Shown: positions 6,060 through 13,103, counted from the first letter of the stretch. The stretch is 18,479 nucleotides of DNA from an uncultured Psychrobacillus sp. (GCA_934234185.1 CAKQHO010000062.1:1-18479), one strand, 5' to 3'. Notes: generated by a model not told the origin, from the letters alone. A program made the numbers and translations.

Positions 6060-6941
6060 CTATTTTTCCGATGTTGGATTCTTCGAATCTTGTTTAGTTT
6101 GTGCAATAACAAGTTTTTCTTCATATTCTTTGCGCATGGCTGCCATTTCCTCATAAAGAGATTCTATTTTCTTGTTGTGGGCTTCATTTGCTTTGAGTAG
6201 CTTGTCTTGGAACAAGCGTTCAACTTCCAAGACTGCTTTATCTTTCTCATACTCTTTTTTCTCGGTTAATCTTTCTAACTCGTTAACATGAGTCGTATTT
6301 AATAATTCGATTTCTCGCTTTAAATCTTTAATTTCAGCAGCCTGTTCATCAGCTTGACTAGATACTTCTTTCACTTGTGATTCCAGCTGATGCTTTTCTC
6401 TCGAGAATTCCTTCTTCAGTTGCTCGTTTTCTTCAGCGAATGCTTGATACTTCGTTACAAGACCACTAAGCGTATCATTCTTCTCTTTGTATTGGTCAAT
6501 CAATAATTGATTGTTTGTATGGACGGAGCGCAACTCATCCAGCTGCTTGATCAAGTCTTGCTTCTCTTTTTCTGTAGAATCAGCCAATTCCTTGGATTGC
6601 TTTGCTTCTTCAATGGCAGCTTTCGCTTTCTCTTGGTATTCACTGATAATCGCTTCACGCTGCTCTAATTTGTCGGATACTTCTTTAACTGCATGATCCT
6701 TTATGTAAATAGAACGTTGTACCATGTTGGCCACAAGCTCATAGATTCGTGTTGTATGTACTTCAAGCTCGGATAAGTCTTGGCTATAATCAGTAGCACC
6801 TTGCTTGATTGCGTTCATTTCTGTGACGGCCACAGCTTTTTCAAACCATTCCTTCGCTGAAATGCCACTCGTCTCAATCATTTCTTTAACTCTATCATGC
6901 AATTCTTCACTAACCTTCACACCAAATGTTTTATCCGCCAC
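6060..6941 (-). CDS. KfrA-like coiled-coil DNA-binding protein, 293 aa
   Basis: The N-terminus (FGVKVSEELHDRVKEMI, then GISAKEWFEKAV, residues about 5-40) looks like a ribbon-helix-helix or similar DNA-binding head. From about residue 60 to 280 the protein is a nearly continuous Glu/Lys/Gln-rich coiled coil. This head-plus-long-coil layout is that of plasmid KfrA-type stability proteins, which bind their own promoter and may form filaments; sequence homology to KfrA itself is not claimed. I chose the GTG at 6941 because AAAGGGAG lies 8 bases before it. Three GTTAAC sites just upstream are likely autoregulatory operators. The neighbours (resolvase, terminator) fit a maintenance module. Confidence 0.75.
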   Translation of the reverse strand: MADKTFGVKVSEELHDRVKEMIETSGISAKEWFEKAVAVTEMNAIKQGATDYSQDLSELEVHTTRIYELVANMVQRSIYIKDHAVKEVSDKLEQREAIISEYQEKAKAAIEEAKQSKELADSTEKEKQDLIKQLDELRSVHTNNQLLIDQYKEKNDTLSGLVTKYQAFAEENEQLKKEFSREKHQLESQVKEVSSQADEQAAEIKDLKREIELLNTTHVNELERLTEKKEYEKDKAVLEVERLFQDKLLKANEAHNKKIESLYEEMAAMRKEYEEKLVIAQTKQDSKNPTSEK

Positions 6942-6956
6942 TTTGGACACTCCCTT

Positions 6957-7014
6957 TAGTTAACTTATAAATATTATTATATCAACGGTTAACCGAGTTT
7001 ACTATAGTTAACTT
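6957..7014. promoter_or_regulatory. Triple GTTAAC operator array
   Basis: GTTAAC occurs at 6959-6964, 6988-6993 (within a perfect 10-bp palindrome CGGTTAACCG, 6986-6995) and 7007-7012. The outer two share TAGTTAACTT as direct repeats. The array fills the gap between the resolvase stop and the KfrA-like start, where a promoter for the latter must lie. Autoregulation by the KfrA-like protein is the likely purpose. Confidence 0.6.
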
Positions 7015-7571
7015 TATATTTTTTGATTTTTCTTTTTTGCACGAATCAATGTGCTTTTTGAAATGCCTGTCAAAGCCTCCACTTGTTTATATGAATTTGT
7101 ATTTAAAAGTTCTAAAGCGTGTGCCATTTGCTTCTTGCTGAATTTTAAGGGCCTACCTTCTTTGAAATCCGGTTGCTGTTTCGCAATAGCTTTTCCTTCT
7201 TGGGTACGCTCCACGATTAAATTACGTTCCATCTCTGCAACTGCTAATAGTGTTTGTAAGAAGAAACGCCCCATCGTTGTATTTTCGAGCAGTCCGACGT
7301 TTAGAACATGCACTTTCACGCCTTTAGCGAATAATGCTTCTATGATCTCGATGCCTTCTCTAGTATTTCTAGCCAATCGATCCAATTTGGTTACGACAAG
7401 CGTATCGTCACTTTCTAACAGTGAAAGAACCTTCTTTAACTCTGGACGATCTGCTTTTGTTCCCGTGAACTTTTCAGAGTAAATATGCGTACATTCTTCT
7501 TTCTCTAATTGCTGCAGCTGCGCCTCTAAATCTTGCGCTATCGTACTAACACGAGCGTATCCATATTTCAT
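7014..7571 (-). CDS. Serine resolvase/invertase family recombinase, 185 aa
   Basis: A small serine recombinase of full family length. YARVS places catalytic Ser9. Further catalytic-domain signatures are TKLDRLARNTREG (about 60-72), the MGRFFLQTLLAVAEMERN helix (about 105-122) and the ERTQEG segment that starts the arm. A C-terminal helix-turn-helix at about 150-180 (YKQVEALTGISKSTLIRA) binds DNA. The start has GAGGT about 8 bases upstream. It most likely resolves plasmid multimers through the res-like site in its own promoter region (7588-7671). It resembles Tn3-type and Bin3-type plasmid resolvases. It lies directly upstream of the KfrA-like gene on the same strand. Confidence 0.93.
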   Translation of the reverse strand: MKYGYARVSTIAQDLEAQLQQLEKEECTHIYSEKFTGTKADRPELKKVLSLLESDDTLVVTKLDRLARNTREGIEIIEALFAKGVKVHVLNVGLLENTTMGRFFLQTLLAVAEMERNLIVERTQEGKAIAKQQPDFKEGRPLKFSKKQMAHALELLNTNSYKQVEALTGISKSTLIRAKKKNQKI

Positions 7572-7587
7572 TTCGTTCTACCTCACT

Positions 7588-7671
7588 TTTGACACTTAGT
7601 TATGACACCTTCATATGTATTGATATTACTACACCATGTAAACAGTGTCAAAACTATTAAGTTATGATACT
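7588..7671. promoter_or_regulatory. Probable res recombination site
   Basis: 7644-7671 is a 28-bp imperfect palindrome, the size of a resolvase crossover site I: arms AGTGTCAAAACT and AGTATCATAACT (the latter read on the minus strand) match at 10 of 12 positions. Closer to the gene, two more half-sites in direct orientation (TTTTGACACT at 7587-7596 and TTATGACACC at 7600-7609) fit an accessory site. The site overlaps the resolvase promoter region, as expected for autoregulation. Confidence 0.65.
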
Positions 7672-7780
7672 GTTTTTGTAAAGTTCAATTTAAAATACAC
7701 CATTTAAATACAATATTTCTTTATTTTTCACCCCGAAGAAGTCTTGTTTTGATACCAACTATTGTATTTATTGGAATACA

Positions 7781-7810
7781 TTGACTTGATTAGGCTTTTG
7801 TACCTATTAT
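7781..7810 (+). promoter_or_regulatory. Sigma-A-like promoter of the secreted-protein gene
   Basis: TTGACT (7781-7786) and TATTAT (7805-7810) are separated by 18 bases. The start codon follows about 30 bases later, with an AGGAGG-type ribosome site between. Confidence 0.6.
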
Positions 7811-7841
7811 TTTAATATACTACTATTTTAGGAGGAATATT

Positions 7842-8864
7842 ATGAAGAAGGTAATGATTTCAGCATTAACAGTTTTATTAGGAATTAGCTTATTTAGTTC
7901 GAACTCTTTAGCAACTGAAACGACTGAAACAAATGAACCAACTAATGAAATTGCTACAAAAATTGAAACACCTGATTGGTTTAAAGAATATTCAACTAGC
8001 AAATCTGAAAAAGTGGATTTAAAGTCTAAAAACGACAATGAATACAGATTTTTGCATAATGAGGGGAAAAGTATACCACTAACTAGCGTAAACGAAGTGA
8101 TTCAAGGGGAATTCACTCATGATAGTAAATGGAATATTGTAGGAGTGGGAACTTACGAATTGGATGGAAAAGTCTATACAGACTTCGTTTTCTCAAATTT
8201 AGAAACAGAATCTGTAGATAATATTCGTCAATCTGCAATAAAAAAAGCAACAGAAAAGTATTCAAATGAAAAGAAAAGTGTATCTATTTTAGCTGCAACA
8301 AACAATTATTTAGATAGCTATACTTACAATTTATACGATAACTATTCTAAACTTGCAGGTGTATTCACAAGTAATGTGGAATACGAAAGATTAGGAACCG
8401 GAAGCCTAAACGGAAATACTGTATCTATTTGGGACGTTGCATATTTCAATCAATCAAGACCGACAAATGGTTACCAAACCAGAGAAATAATTACTAGGTC
8501 TACTGCAGTTTATTCTGATCAAACAATACGTTCCTACGGACCATTTACAACACAAAAAAATGGCTCTGCTTCTGTATCATTATCAGGAATAAAACCTTCA
8601 TTTAGCTGGAATTTCAATACATATGACTCTGTAATTACAGATACTTCAAGTATACCTGATAGATATGCAAGATGGATTTTTAAAACAGCATTAGGCTCTA
8701 ACACAGCAAAAAGTACTTATGTTATGGAACCCGGTGTCCGTATGACAAATCAATATTCAACTATTGATTTTAGACATCAGCATAATATTGATTATTATAA
8801 AAATTTAAATAGCTATGCTATAGGTAACACAGGTTCTTACGACAGATCATTCCCTGATATGTAA
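7842..8864 (+). CDS. Secreted protein of unknown function, 340 aa
   Basis: AGGAGG lies 8 bases before the ATG. Residues 1-24 are a clear Sec signal peptide (MKKVMISALTVLLGISLFSS, with likely cleavage near SLA-TE). An acidic, Thr/Glu-rich linker follows. Residues 75-125 look like a small alpha/beta N-terminal domain. From about 150 to 340 the sequence alternates beta-like segments rich in Tyr, Ser, Thr and Asn, including SIPDRYARWIFKTA and YVMEPGVRMTNQYS. No LPXTG, membrane anchor or catalytic motif is seen. It is the only obvious cargo gene on the plasmid and has its own promoter. A secreted bacteriocin, adhesin or pore-forming protein is possible but unproven. Family not recognised. Codon use is more A/T-rich than in the maintenance genes. 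Confidence 0.85.
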   Translation: MKKVMISALTVLLGISLFSSNSLATETTETNEPTNEIATKIETPDWFKEYSTSKSEKVDLKSKNDNEYRFLHNEGKSIPLTSVNEVIQGEFTHDSKWNIVGVGTYELDGKVYTDFVFSNLETESVDNIRQSAIKKATEKYSNEKKSVSILAATNNYLDSYTYNLYDNYSKLAGVFTSNVEYERLGTGSLNGNTVSIWDVAYFNQSRPTNGYQTREIITRSTAVYSDQTIRSYGPFTTQKNGSASVSLSGIKPSFSWNFNTYDSVITDTSSIPDRYARWIFKTALGSNTAKSTYVMEPGVRMTNQYSTIDFRHQHNIDYYKNLNSYAIGNTGSYDRSFPDM

Positions 8865-8868
8865 GATT

Positions 8869-9033
8869 TTATTTTTTACTTTTCATTTCATTTTGAAGTT
8901 GTTTTAATTGTTCTTCTATATCTGTTAATTTTAAAAAAAGTCTAGAATTATTCAAAGCATTAAGCACGATCCAATAAAGAATAAATGAACTAATGGTCAA
9001 TGTAATTATTAAAATTATAAGTATATCTCCCAT
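8869..9033 (-). CDS. Small membrane protein convergent to the secreted protein, 54 aa
   Basis: AAAGGAG lies 8 bases before the ATG at 9033. Residues 3-28 form one hydrophobic helix (ILIILIITLTISSFILYWIV). Residues about 34-54 are a charged coiled-coil-like tail (LTDIEEQLKQLQNEMKSKK). The stop lies 5 bp from the convergent secreted-protein stop. Small membrane proteins next to secreted toxins are often immunity or regulatory proteins. That role is only inferred from the pairing. The topology is probably N-outside with a cytoplasmic tail. Confidence 0.65.
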   Translation of the reverse strand: MGDILIILIITLTISSFILYWIVLNALNNSRLFLKLTDIEEQLKQLQNEMKSKK

Positions 9034-9133
9034 GATCTAACTCCTTTGCTATTATTTATTTTTATTAGAGTATAACATATACCAATAAGATAAAAAATTA
9101 CTGACTATATTAGTTAATAGTCTAATCAATGAA

Positions 9134-9174
9134 AATGAAGGGAGAAGTCGAATAGGCTTCTCCCTTCATTTTTT
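9134..9174 (+). terminator. Strong intrinsic terminator
   Basis: AATGAAGGGAGAAG (9134-9147) pairs with CTTCTCCCTTCATT (9157-9170) around a 9-base loop, followed by a T run. It can stop plus-strand transcripts running out of the secreted-protein gene. The A-rich left flank (GAAAATGAAG) could give weaker function on the other strand. Confidence 0.8.
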
Positions 9175-9512
9175 GTTCATCCTCCGCATTTGAATTAATG
9201 GAATTACTAAAACAATTAATAAGTTTACTGCAGACGAAAATTAGCATATCCTTCATATCCTCTAACTTTGGACCCCTACAATTCCTTAATTTGATTCATG
9301 ATAATTACATACCGAACAAGATAACAACGGTTTTAAACGTACGTTTTTAAGTAAAAAAACATACATTCATAAAAATTCATCTAATCCAATTTTATCCCCT
9401 CGGCATACAGCTGGATTATTCCCAGAATCTTGGCGAGATCAATAAATGAAGATAAACTATACATGTTGTAATCGGATAGTAGCTAATGAGATGACATATG
9501 GAGTGATTTTTA
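9175..9512. promoter_or_regulatory. Upstream region of the 9513 operon, with a palindrome
   Basis: No gene is supported in this stretch. It holds a perfect 12-bp palindrome AAACGTACGTTT at 9335-9346, inside TTTTAAACGTACGTTTTTAA, a plausible operator. I could not identify a convincing -35/-10 pair. Confidence 0.35.
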
Positions 9513-9887
9513 ATGGAGATATTCAACGTAGACGAAGCCAAAAAGAAAATAGCAAGAATTAAGGAACAAACAAATCTATTAAGTTATTTCAAGAATGACT
9601 GTACAGAATTTGAAATTGGTAAAGTCCATTCGCATCTGTTCCCATGTACGATAAATACTCTCGATGATTCAACGTTAACATACATGTGGGAGTTAAAATA
9701 TGCAACGATAAATGGAATGGTACAAGTCAGCGCGTATGAAGATCAGTACGACTTAAAAATACCTTGGACATTCACGAGCCATGATACACCTGAAATTGCA
9801 TTAATAAATCTTGCTAGGGACTGTTACCGCATTAGCGAACATCATTGTGAATGTCGTAGAGAATTAAAGGTTTTTAGAAGAGAATAG
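9513..9887 (+). CDS. Hypothetical protein, 124 aa
   Basis: Family not recognised. A GGAG lies 9 bases before the ATG. The protein is soluble, starts with a basic helix (VDEAKKKIARIKEQTNLL), has a beta-rich centre, and ends in a His/Cys cluster (DCYRISEHHCECRRELKV) that could bind a metal. It is the first of three plus-strand genes, 54 bp before the DUF3967-like gene, so they may be cotranscribed. No membrane or signal segment. Confidence 0.65.
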   Translation: MEIFNVDEAKKKIARIKEQTNLLSYFKNDCTEFEIGKVHSHLFPCTINTLDDSTLTYMWELKYATINGMVQVSAYEDQYDLKIPWTFTSHDTPEIALINLARDCYRISEHHCECRRELKVFRRE

Positions 9888-9941
9888 CTAATTAATACAA
9901 GTAGAACGGATTATAGAACGGATAGGAAGGTGGTGTTTCAG

Positions 9942-10526
9942 ATGGATACCTTTGAAAAAGCCTATACACCAAAAGAAGTTAGTTTGACTCTTGATATTGG
10001 TACATCAACTTTAAGGAAATGGTGTCTTTCTCTTGAAGAGAACGGATATATTTTTACCAGAACGGATAATCAAAGACGCTTGTATGTAGAACGCGACTTG
10101 GTTGTTTTGAAATATTATAAAAAGTTGGTTCAAGGTGAAAATTTTTCGTTGGATAACGCTGCAAAGGTTATTGTAACAAAGTATAAAGAAAATCCGTCCG
10201 AAACGATAGCGCCTATCGTTCCTCCAAAAGCCGATATTCAGATGCGTGATTTTGAGCGTTCTAGAGAAATAATAGAGGAACTATTGGAAAGGGCTGAAAA
10301 ACAAGAACAATTCAACGAAGAATTAATGCGCTTTAATCGTGAACTATTAGATCGACTTGATAATCAGCAAGAGTACATAAATCGACGATTAGAAGAGCGT
10401 GATAAAAAATTAATGGAATCATTAAGACAATCACAAGAAACTAAAAAGCTAATGCTTGAATTAGCAGCAGCTAAAGAAGAATCCGAAAAGAACAAAGGTC
10501 TCTGGAAACGACTGTTTGGACGATGA
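9942..10526 (+). CDS. MerR-like HTH protein with DUF3967-type tail, 194 aa
   Basis: Residues about 5-60 carry a MerR-type winged HTH (YTPKEVSLTLDIGTSTLRKW, then RRLYVERDLVVLKYYKKLV). Residues about 95-185 are a Glu/Arg-rich coiled coil ending in NKGLWKRLFGR, the short basic-aromatic tail typical of DUF3967 proteins on Bacillus and Listeria plasmids. This layout (HTH head, coil, membrane- or nucleoid-seeking tail) resembles RacA-like anchoring proteins. I chose the ATG at 9942 because AGGTGG lies 8 bases before it; two upstream GTG codons overlap that site. A role in plasmid segregation or stability is likely but inferred. It precedes the MazF-fold gene. Confidence 0.75.
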   Translation: MDTFEKAYTPKEVSLTLDIGTSTLRKWCLSLEENGYIFTRTDNQRRLYVERDLVVLKYYKKLVQGENFSLDNAAKVIVTKYKENPSETIAPIVPPKADIQMRDFERSREIIEELLERAEKQEQFNEELMRFNRELLDRLDNQQEYINRRLEERDKKLMESLRQSQETKKLMLELAAAKEESEKNKGLWKRLFGR

Positions 10527-10604
10527 TAATTTTATGATAAATTGATTATAAGACGTTACAGGTATCCTTTGAACGACTAACACATATATTAAGGGGAGAA
10601 GAGT

Positions 10605-11204
10605 TTGGCTAAGCAAAATAGAAAAAGAAAATATTCAAGACCTATTACAAATACTCGCTTATATAGAGTATTAATCAAACAAGCCATTGCTATCCGTTCC
10701 ATTAAGATGAAAAATCAACATTTAGTTGAGGAATGGCTGCGAAAGTTTGCGGATTTTATTTATGCTGAAGATAACAAGGAATTTGATTCTAAAAAGTTGG
10801 GGAAATATAAGGCCGGAGATATTGTTTATGCTGAGTTTGGGTACAATGTTGGTTCTGAATACGGCGGAAGACATTTTGCGGTTGTGATAGAAAACAGCCC
10901 ATTAAGTGCAGGTATGATTATGATTGTCCCTCTTTCTTCGCTAGATCCAAATAAAACCGAAGAAGACGTACACCCAAATGATGCATATCTGGGGGAATTA
11001 CCCCAGTTAAATGCAATTTCTCGAAAACCAGAAGGGACAAAAAGCGTTGCGGTAATTAACCAAACAAGGGCAATTGCAAAACAAAGGATTGTCGCTCCGG
11101 TTAATAGATATCATCAACGAATTTACATAAACGGATCTTTGTTAGGATTAATTTATGATAAGATCAAGAGCCGCTATACAACTCACGGTCTAAGACGTGA
11201 ATAG
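10605..11204 (+). CDS. PemK/MazF-fold protein with N-terminal extension, 199 aa
   Basis: Starts at TTG with GGGGA 8 bases upstream. Residues about 68-190 match the PemK/MazF toxin fold: YKAGDIVYAEFGYNVGSEYG, then GRHFAVVIEN, then MIMIVPLSS, and the later VAVINQTRAIAKQRI segment. The family cleaves RNA in toxin-antitoxin systems. This member is longer than classic MazF (about 110 aa) by a basic N-terminal 65 residues. No small antitoxin gene is next to it; the upstream neighbour is the DUF3967-like protein. Stand-alone MazF-fold proteins of this kind occur on Bacillota mobile elements and may not be toxins. Toxicity is not established here. Confidence 0.8.
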   Translation: MAKQNRKRKYSRPITNTRLYRVLIKQAIAIRSIKMKNQHLVEEWLRKFADFIYAEDNKEFDSKKLGKYKAGDIVYAEFGYNVGSEYGGRHFAVVIENSPLSAGMIMIVPLSSLDPNKTEEDVHPNDAYLGELPQLNAISRKPEGTKSVAVINQTRAIAKQRIVAPVNRYHQRIYINGSLLGLIYDKIKSRYTTHGLRRE

Positions 11205-11263
11205 CCATAAATTAAACAGCTTAGGAATAGTTTCGATTATATTAGGGAATAATTAAATTGAAG

Positions 11264-11378
11264 GGTTATAGTAACCTTTCGTTGACTTACAGTCAACATT
11301 CCTATATATTTTAGGTATAAGTTAAACAATCCCGTCTCATTGCGAGACAGCAAATAATATCCAGTCTCATCACGAGAC
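11264..11378 (+). repeat. Series of small hairpins including a 30-bp tandem repeat
   Basis: Past the MazF-fold gene lie GGTTA-TAG-TAACC (11264-11276), GTTGACT-TAC-AGTCAAC (11281-11297), and two GTCTC-(5 nt)-GAGAC hairpins at 11334-11348 and 11364-11378. The last two are parts of a 30-bp direct repeat beginning at 11331 and 11361 that matches at about 22 of 30 positions. A terminator follows at 11394. They may be a structured 3' UTR, protein-binding iterons or an RNA; two repeats are too few for a CRISPR. Confidence 0.6.
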
Positions 11379-11393
11379 AATAAATGATCAGAG

Positions 11394-11424
11394 AGACCAC
11401 CAAACTAATTGGTGGTCTTTTTTA
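11394..11424 (+). terminator. Terminator of the 9513-11204 operon
   Basis: AGACCACC (11394-11401) pairs with GGTGGTCT (11411-11418) around AAACTAATT, followed by a T run. The T run overlaps the stop codon of the convergent pseudogene. Confidence 0.85.
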
Positions 11425-11747
11425 TTTATCTACGGAAATAAACTTTAGATTCTGCAGCACGTTTTCTTTGAGGTTTTGTTTTTTTAGAAATCCAGATTTC
11501 ACGAGGCGGTGAAGATCGTCTAACGTCTTACTCTTGATGATATTTGAAACATCCACTTGCATAACGGTCTATTGTTGTATTCAAATCCTAAAGCGCTCAA
11601 ATTTTCGACCACGGCTTTCCAACTAGAAGTAAATGCATACTATTTAATCACATGCTGCTCGATTGTTTCGGGGATATATGATTCTGCAACGTCTACAAAA
11701 AACTGCAATTCTTCAATTTTCTTCTTAGCTTGCTCCACTGTTAACAT
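11422..11747 (-). pseudogene. Disrupted plasmid gene (in-frame stop plus frameshift)
   Basis: A good ribosome site (AAAGGAG) precedes an ATG at 11747. The frame MLTVEQAKKKIEELQFFVDV... meets a TAG at 11640-11642 (codon 36), continues as YAFTSSWKAVVENLSALGF then YNNRP, and then needs a shift of one base near 11575. It resumes as QVDVSNIIKSKTLDDLHRLV and SGFLKKQNLKENVL to a TAA at 11422. Joined, this would be about 107 aa. The repeated helical segments look like a small DNA-binding or regulatory protein. The parent family is not identified. Two independent lesions make it non-functional as read. Confidence 0.75.
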
Positions 11748-11874
11748 AATCACTTCTCCTTTCTTTCAAGGAGAAAAGTTCTGCTCTCTACACCTAAATC
11801 CTTTTCCCTAATATGGCTGATTTATGAATTCAGAAAAACATCATAAATTGTTTCTTTTAGCACTAGTTTAAAGA

Positions 11875-11954
11875 CTGTAAATACAGTAAACTGTATAACT
11901 GTAAATACAGAAATATGTATAACTGTATACCCGTATAGCTGTATTATTGTATAT
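11875..11954. repeat. 8-bp-phased CTGTA array upstream of parA (candidate centromere/operator)
   Basis: Starting at 11875 the sequence can be cut into ten consecutive 8-base units resembling CTGTAWAW or its complement-like form ACAGWAAW. CTGTA begins at 11875, 11891, 11899, 11923 and 11939, all multiples of 8 apart. Two units pair as the palindrome CTGTAAATACAG at 11875-11886 and 11899-11910, 24 bp apart. The array covers the likely parA promoter and ends 27 bases before the parA start codon. By analogy with the heptad arrays bound by RHH omega proteins, this is probably the operator and centromere of the cassette. Confidence 0.7.
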
Positions 11955-11980
11955 CTATAAGGATGGACGGTGATTTATTT

Positions 11981-12742
11981 ATGACAGCAACTGTTATTAC
12001 TTATTCATTGCAAAAAGGCGGCGTAGGAAAAACGACAACCTGTGGTCTGAGCGCATTCCTACTGAGCGAAATGGGTTATAAGGTCTTAGCCATCGATATG
12101 GACAGTCAAGGTAATTTAACGCAACTAATTAGTGGTTATGATGATCTAGAGCCGTTTTATCAAGACACAATCAAAGAAGCATTGGAATTTGGTGATGTAA
12201 ATCCTTTTATCAAGGTTACGTCTGATACGCTTCATTATGTGGCAGCCGATGATTATTTGGTTTTAATCGCGGACTACAAAGGACCCATACCTAAATCCAC
12301 TCTATTGCGAAATGCGCTTGAACAGGCGAAAGAGGAATATGATTTTATCTTAATTGATACGCCTCCAAACCTGAGTATTCAAACAGTCAATGCGCTGATC
12401 GCGAGTGATTATGTGGTCATCATGTTTGAAACAGCGAAATTCAGCTATAATGCTATTCCCCGATTCTTAGAATCCATTGAAGGCGCCCGAAATAACGGAA
12501 ACCCGGATTTAAAGATTGCCGGCATTTTGGCTACATTATCAGATTCAAGACGGAATGATAGCAAGGAATTATTGGAGTTAATCAATGAAGAATACGGAGA
12601 TTTAGTCTTTAAGACGGTTATTCCCCGTCGAGCAGCCATTGGCCGATTATCGGTATACGGATTTTTTGACAATCCGGAAATCCGTCAAGCTGCAGAGGCG
12701 CATAAAAATTTTGTGAAGGAGTTGTTGATCCGTGTCCATTAA
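11981..12742 (+). CDS. parA: ParA-type partition ATPase, 253 aa
   Basis: A Walker-type ParA/Soj ATPase. Residues 12-19 are the deviant Walker A motif KGGVGKTT, followed by VLAIDMDSQGNLT (A' motif, about 40-52) and FILIDTPPNLS (Walker B). It lacks an N-terminal DNA-binding domain, so it belongs to the short ParA group (type Ib-like, such as pSM19035 delta). It would use ATP to move the plasmid over the nucleoid in response to the RHH partner. I chose the ATG at 11981 with GGTGA about 8 bases before it; an ATG six codons earlier abuts its only AAGG. The end overlaps the partner gene by 11 bp, so the two are coupled. A CTGTA array precedes it. Confidence 0.93.
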   Translation: MTATVITYSLQKGGVGKTTTCGLSAFLLSEMGYKVLAIDMDSQGNLTQLISGYDDLEPFYQDTIKEALEFGDVNPFIKVTSDTLHYVAADDYLVLIADYKGPIPKSTLLRNALEQAKEEYDFILIDTPPNLSIQTVNALIASDYVVIMFETAKFSYNAIPRFLESIEGARNNGNPDLKIAGILATLSDSRRNDSKELLELINEEYGDLVFKTVIPRRAAIGRLSVYGFFDNPEIRQAAEAHKNFVKELLIRVH

Positions 12743-13055
12743 AGAAAAGTATCAAAGAAACAAACAAGAGCCGCCTAAGAAGAAAGGAAATGCTGATATT
12801 ATCAGTAAAATTGTACATAACGAGGAAACTGTAAATACAGCAATACAGCAAACTGTAGATACAGAAGTACACGAAACTGTAGATACAGGTATGCAGAAAC
12901 CTGTAAATACAGAGAGAAACGTCAAGAAAGCGACATTTGAATTAGATGCCGATTTACACAAGCGACTACGTGTTTTTGCCATGATGAATGATACGACCAT
13001 GGTTGATGTCGTTAAAACAGCTATTATAGAGTATTTAAATAAAAGGGATAATTGA
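12732..13055 (+). CDS. Small RHH centromere-binding partner of ParA, 107 aa
   Basis: Starts at a GTG with AAGGAG about 10 bases upstream, inside the parA end. The C-terminal half (about 65-105: KATFELDADLHKRLRVFAMM, then TTMVDVVKTAIIEYLNKRD) is a ribbon-helix-helix domain like that of omega, ParG and other small ParB functional analogues. The N-terminus is basic (SIKEKYQRNKQEPPKKKGN) and likely touches ParA. Residues about 33-60 are four 8-residue repeats of the form E-T-V-N/D-T-x-x-Q. They are encoded by four copies, exactly 24 bp apart, of the same CTGTARATACAG motif found before parA. It probably binds those sites and represses the operon. Confidence 0.85.
   Translation: MSIKEKYQRNKQEPPKKKGNADIISKIVHNEETVNTAIQQTVDTEVHETVDTGMQKPVNTERNVKKATFELDADLHKRLRVFAMMNDTTMVDVVKTAIIEYLNKRDN
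12829..12912. repeat. Intragenic CTGTARATACAG array in the RHH partition gene
   Basis: CTGTAAATACAG at 12829-12840, CTGTAGATACAG at 12853-12864 and 12877-12888, and CTGTAAATACAG at 12901-12912 lie at perfect 24-bp spacing, which is three of the 8-bp units of the array upstream of parA. Each also encodes T-V-N/D-T. A second binding array inside the coding region is the likely meaning. Confidence 0.75.
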
Positions 13056-13071
13056 CTTTCCAATTTAAGCA

Positions 13072-13101
13072 AGATGAGTCTGATTTCAGGCTCGTCTTTT
13101 T
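13072..13101 (+). terminator. Terminator of the partition cassette
   Basis: AGATGAGTCTG (13072-13082) pairs with CAGGCTCGTCT (13087-13097), using G-U pairs that only work in plus-strand RNA, then a T run. It lies 17 bases past the RHH gene's stop. Confidence 0.8.
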
Positions 13102-13103
13102 AC

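Noticed and set aside
7051..7482. 143-codon frame opposite the resolvase
   Set aside because: It is the antisense shadow of a gene with clear catalytic motifs.
11334..11378. CRISPR array
   Set aside because: Only two diverged 30-bp units with no spacer between them; no cas genes in the window.
12752..13072. 106-codon minus-strand frame opposite the RHH partition gene
   Set aside because: Antisense shadow; the plus-strand gene has a ribosome site, coupling to parA and an RHH domain.
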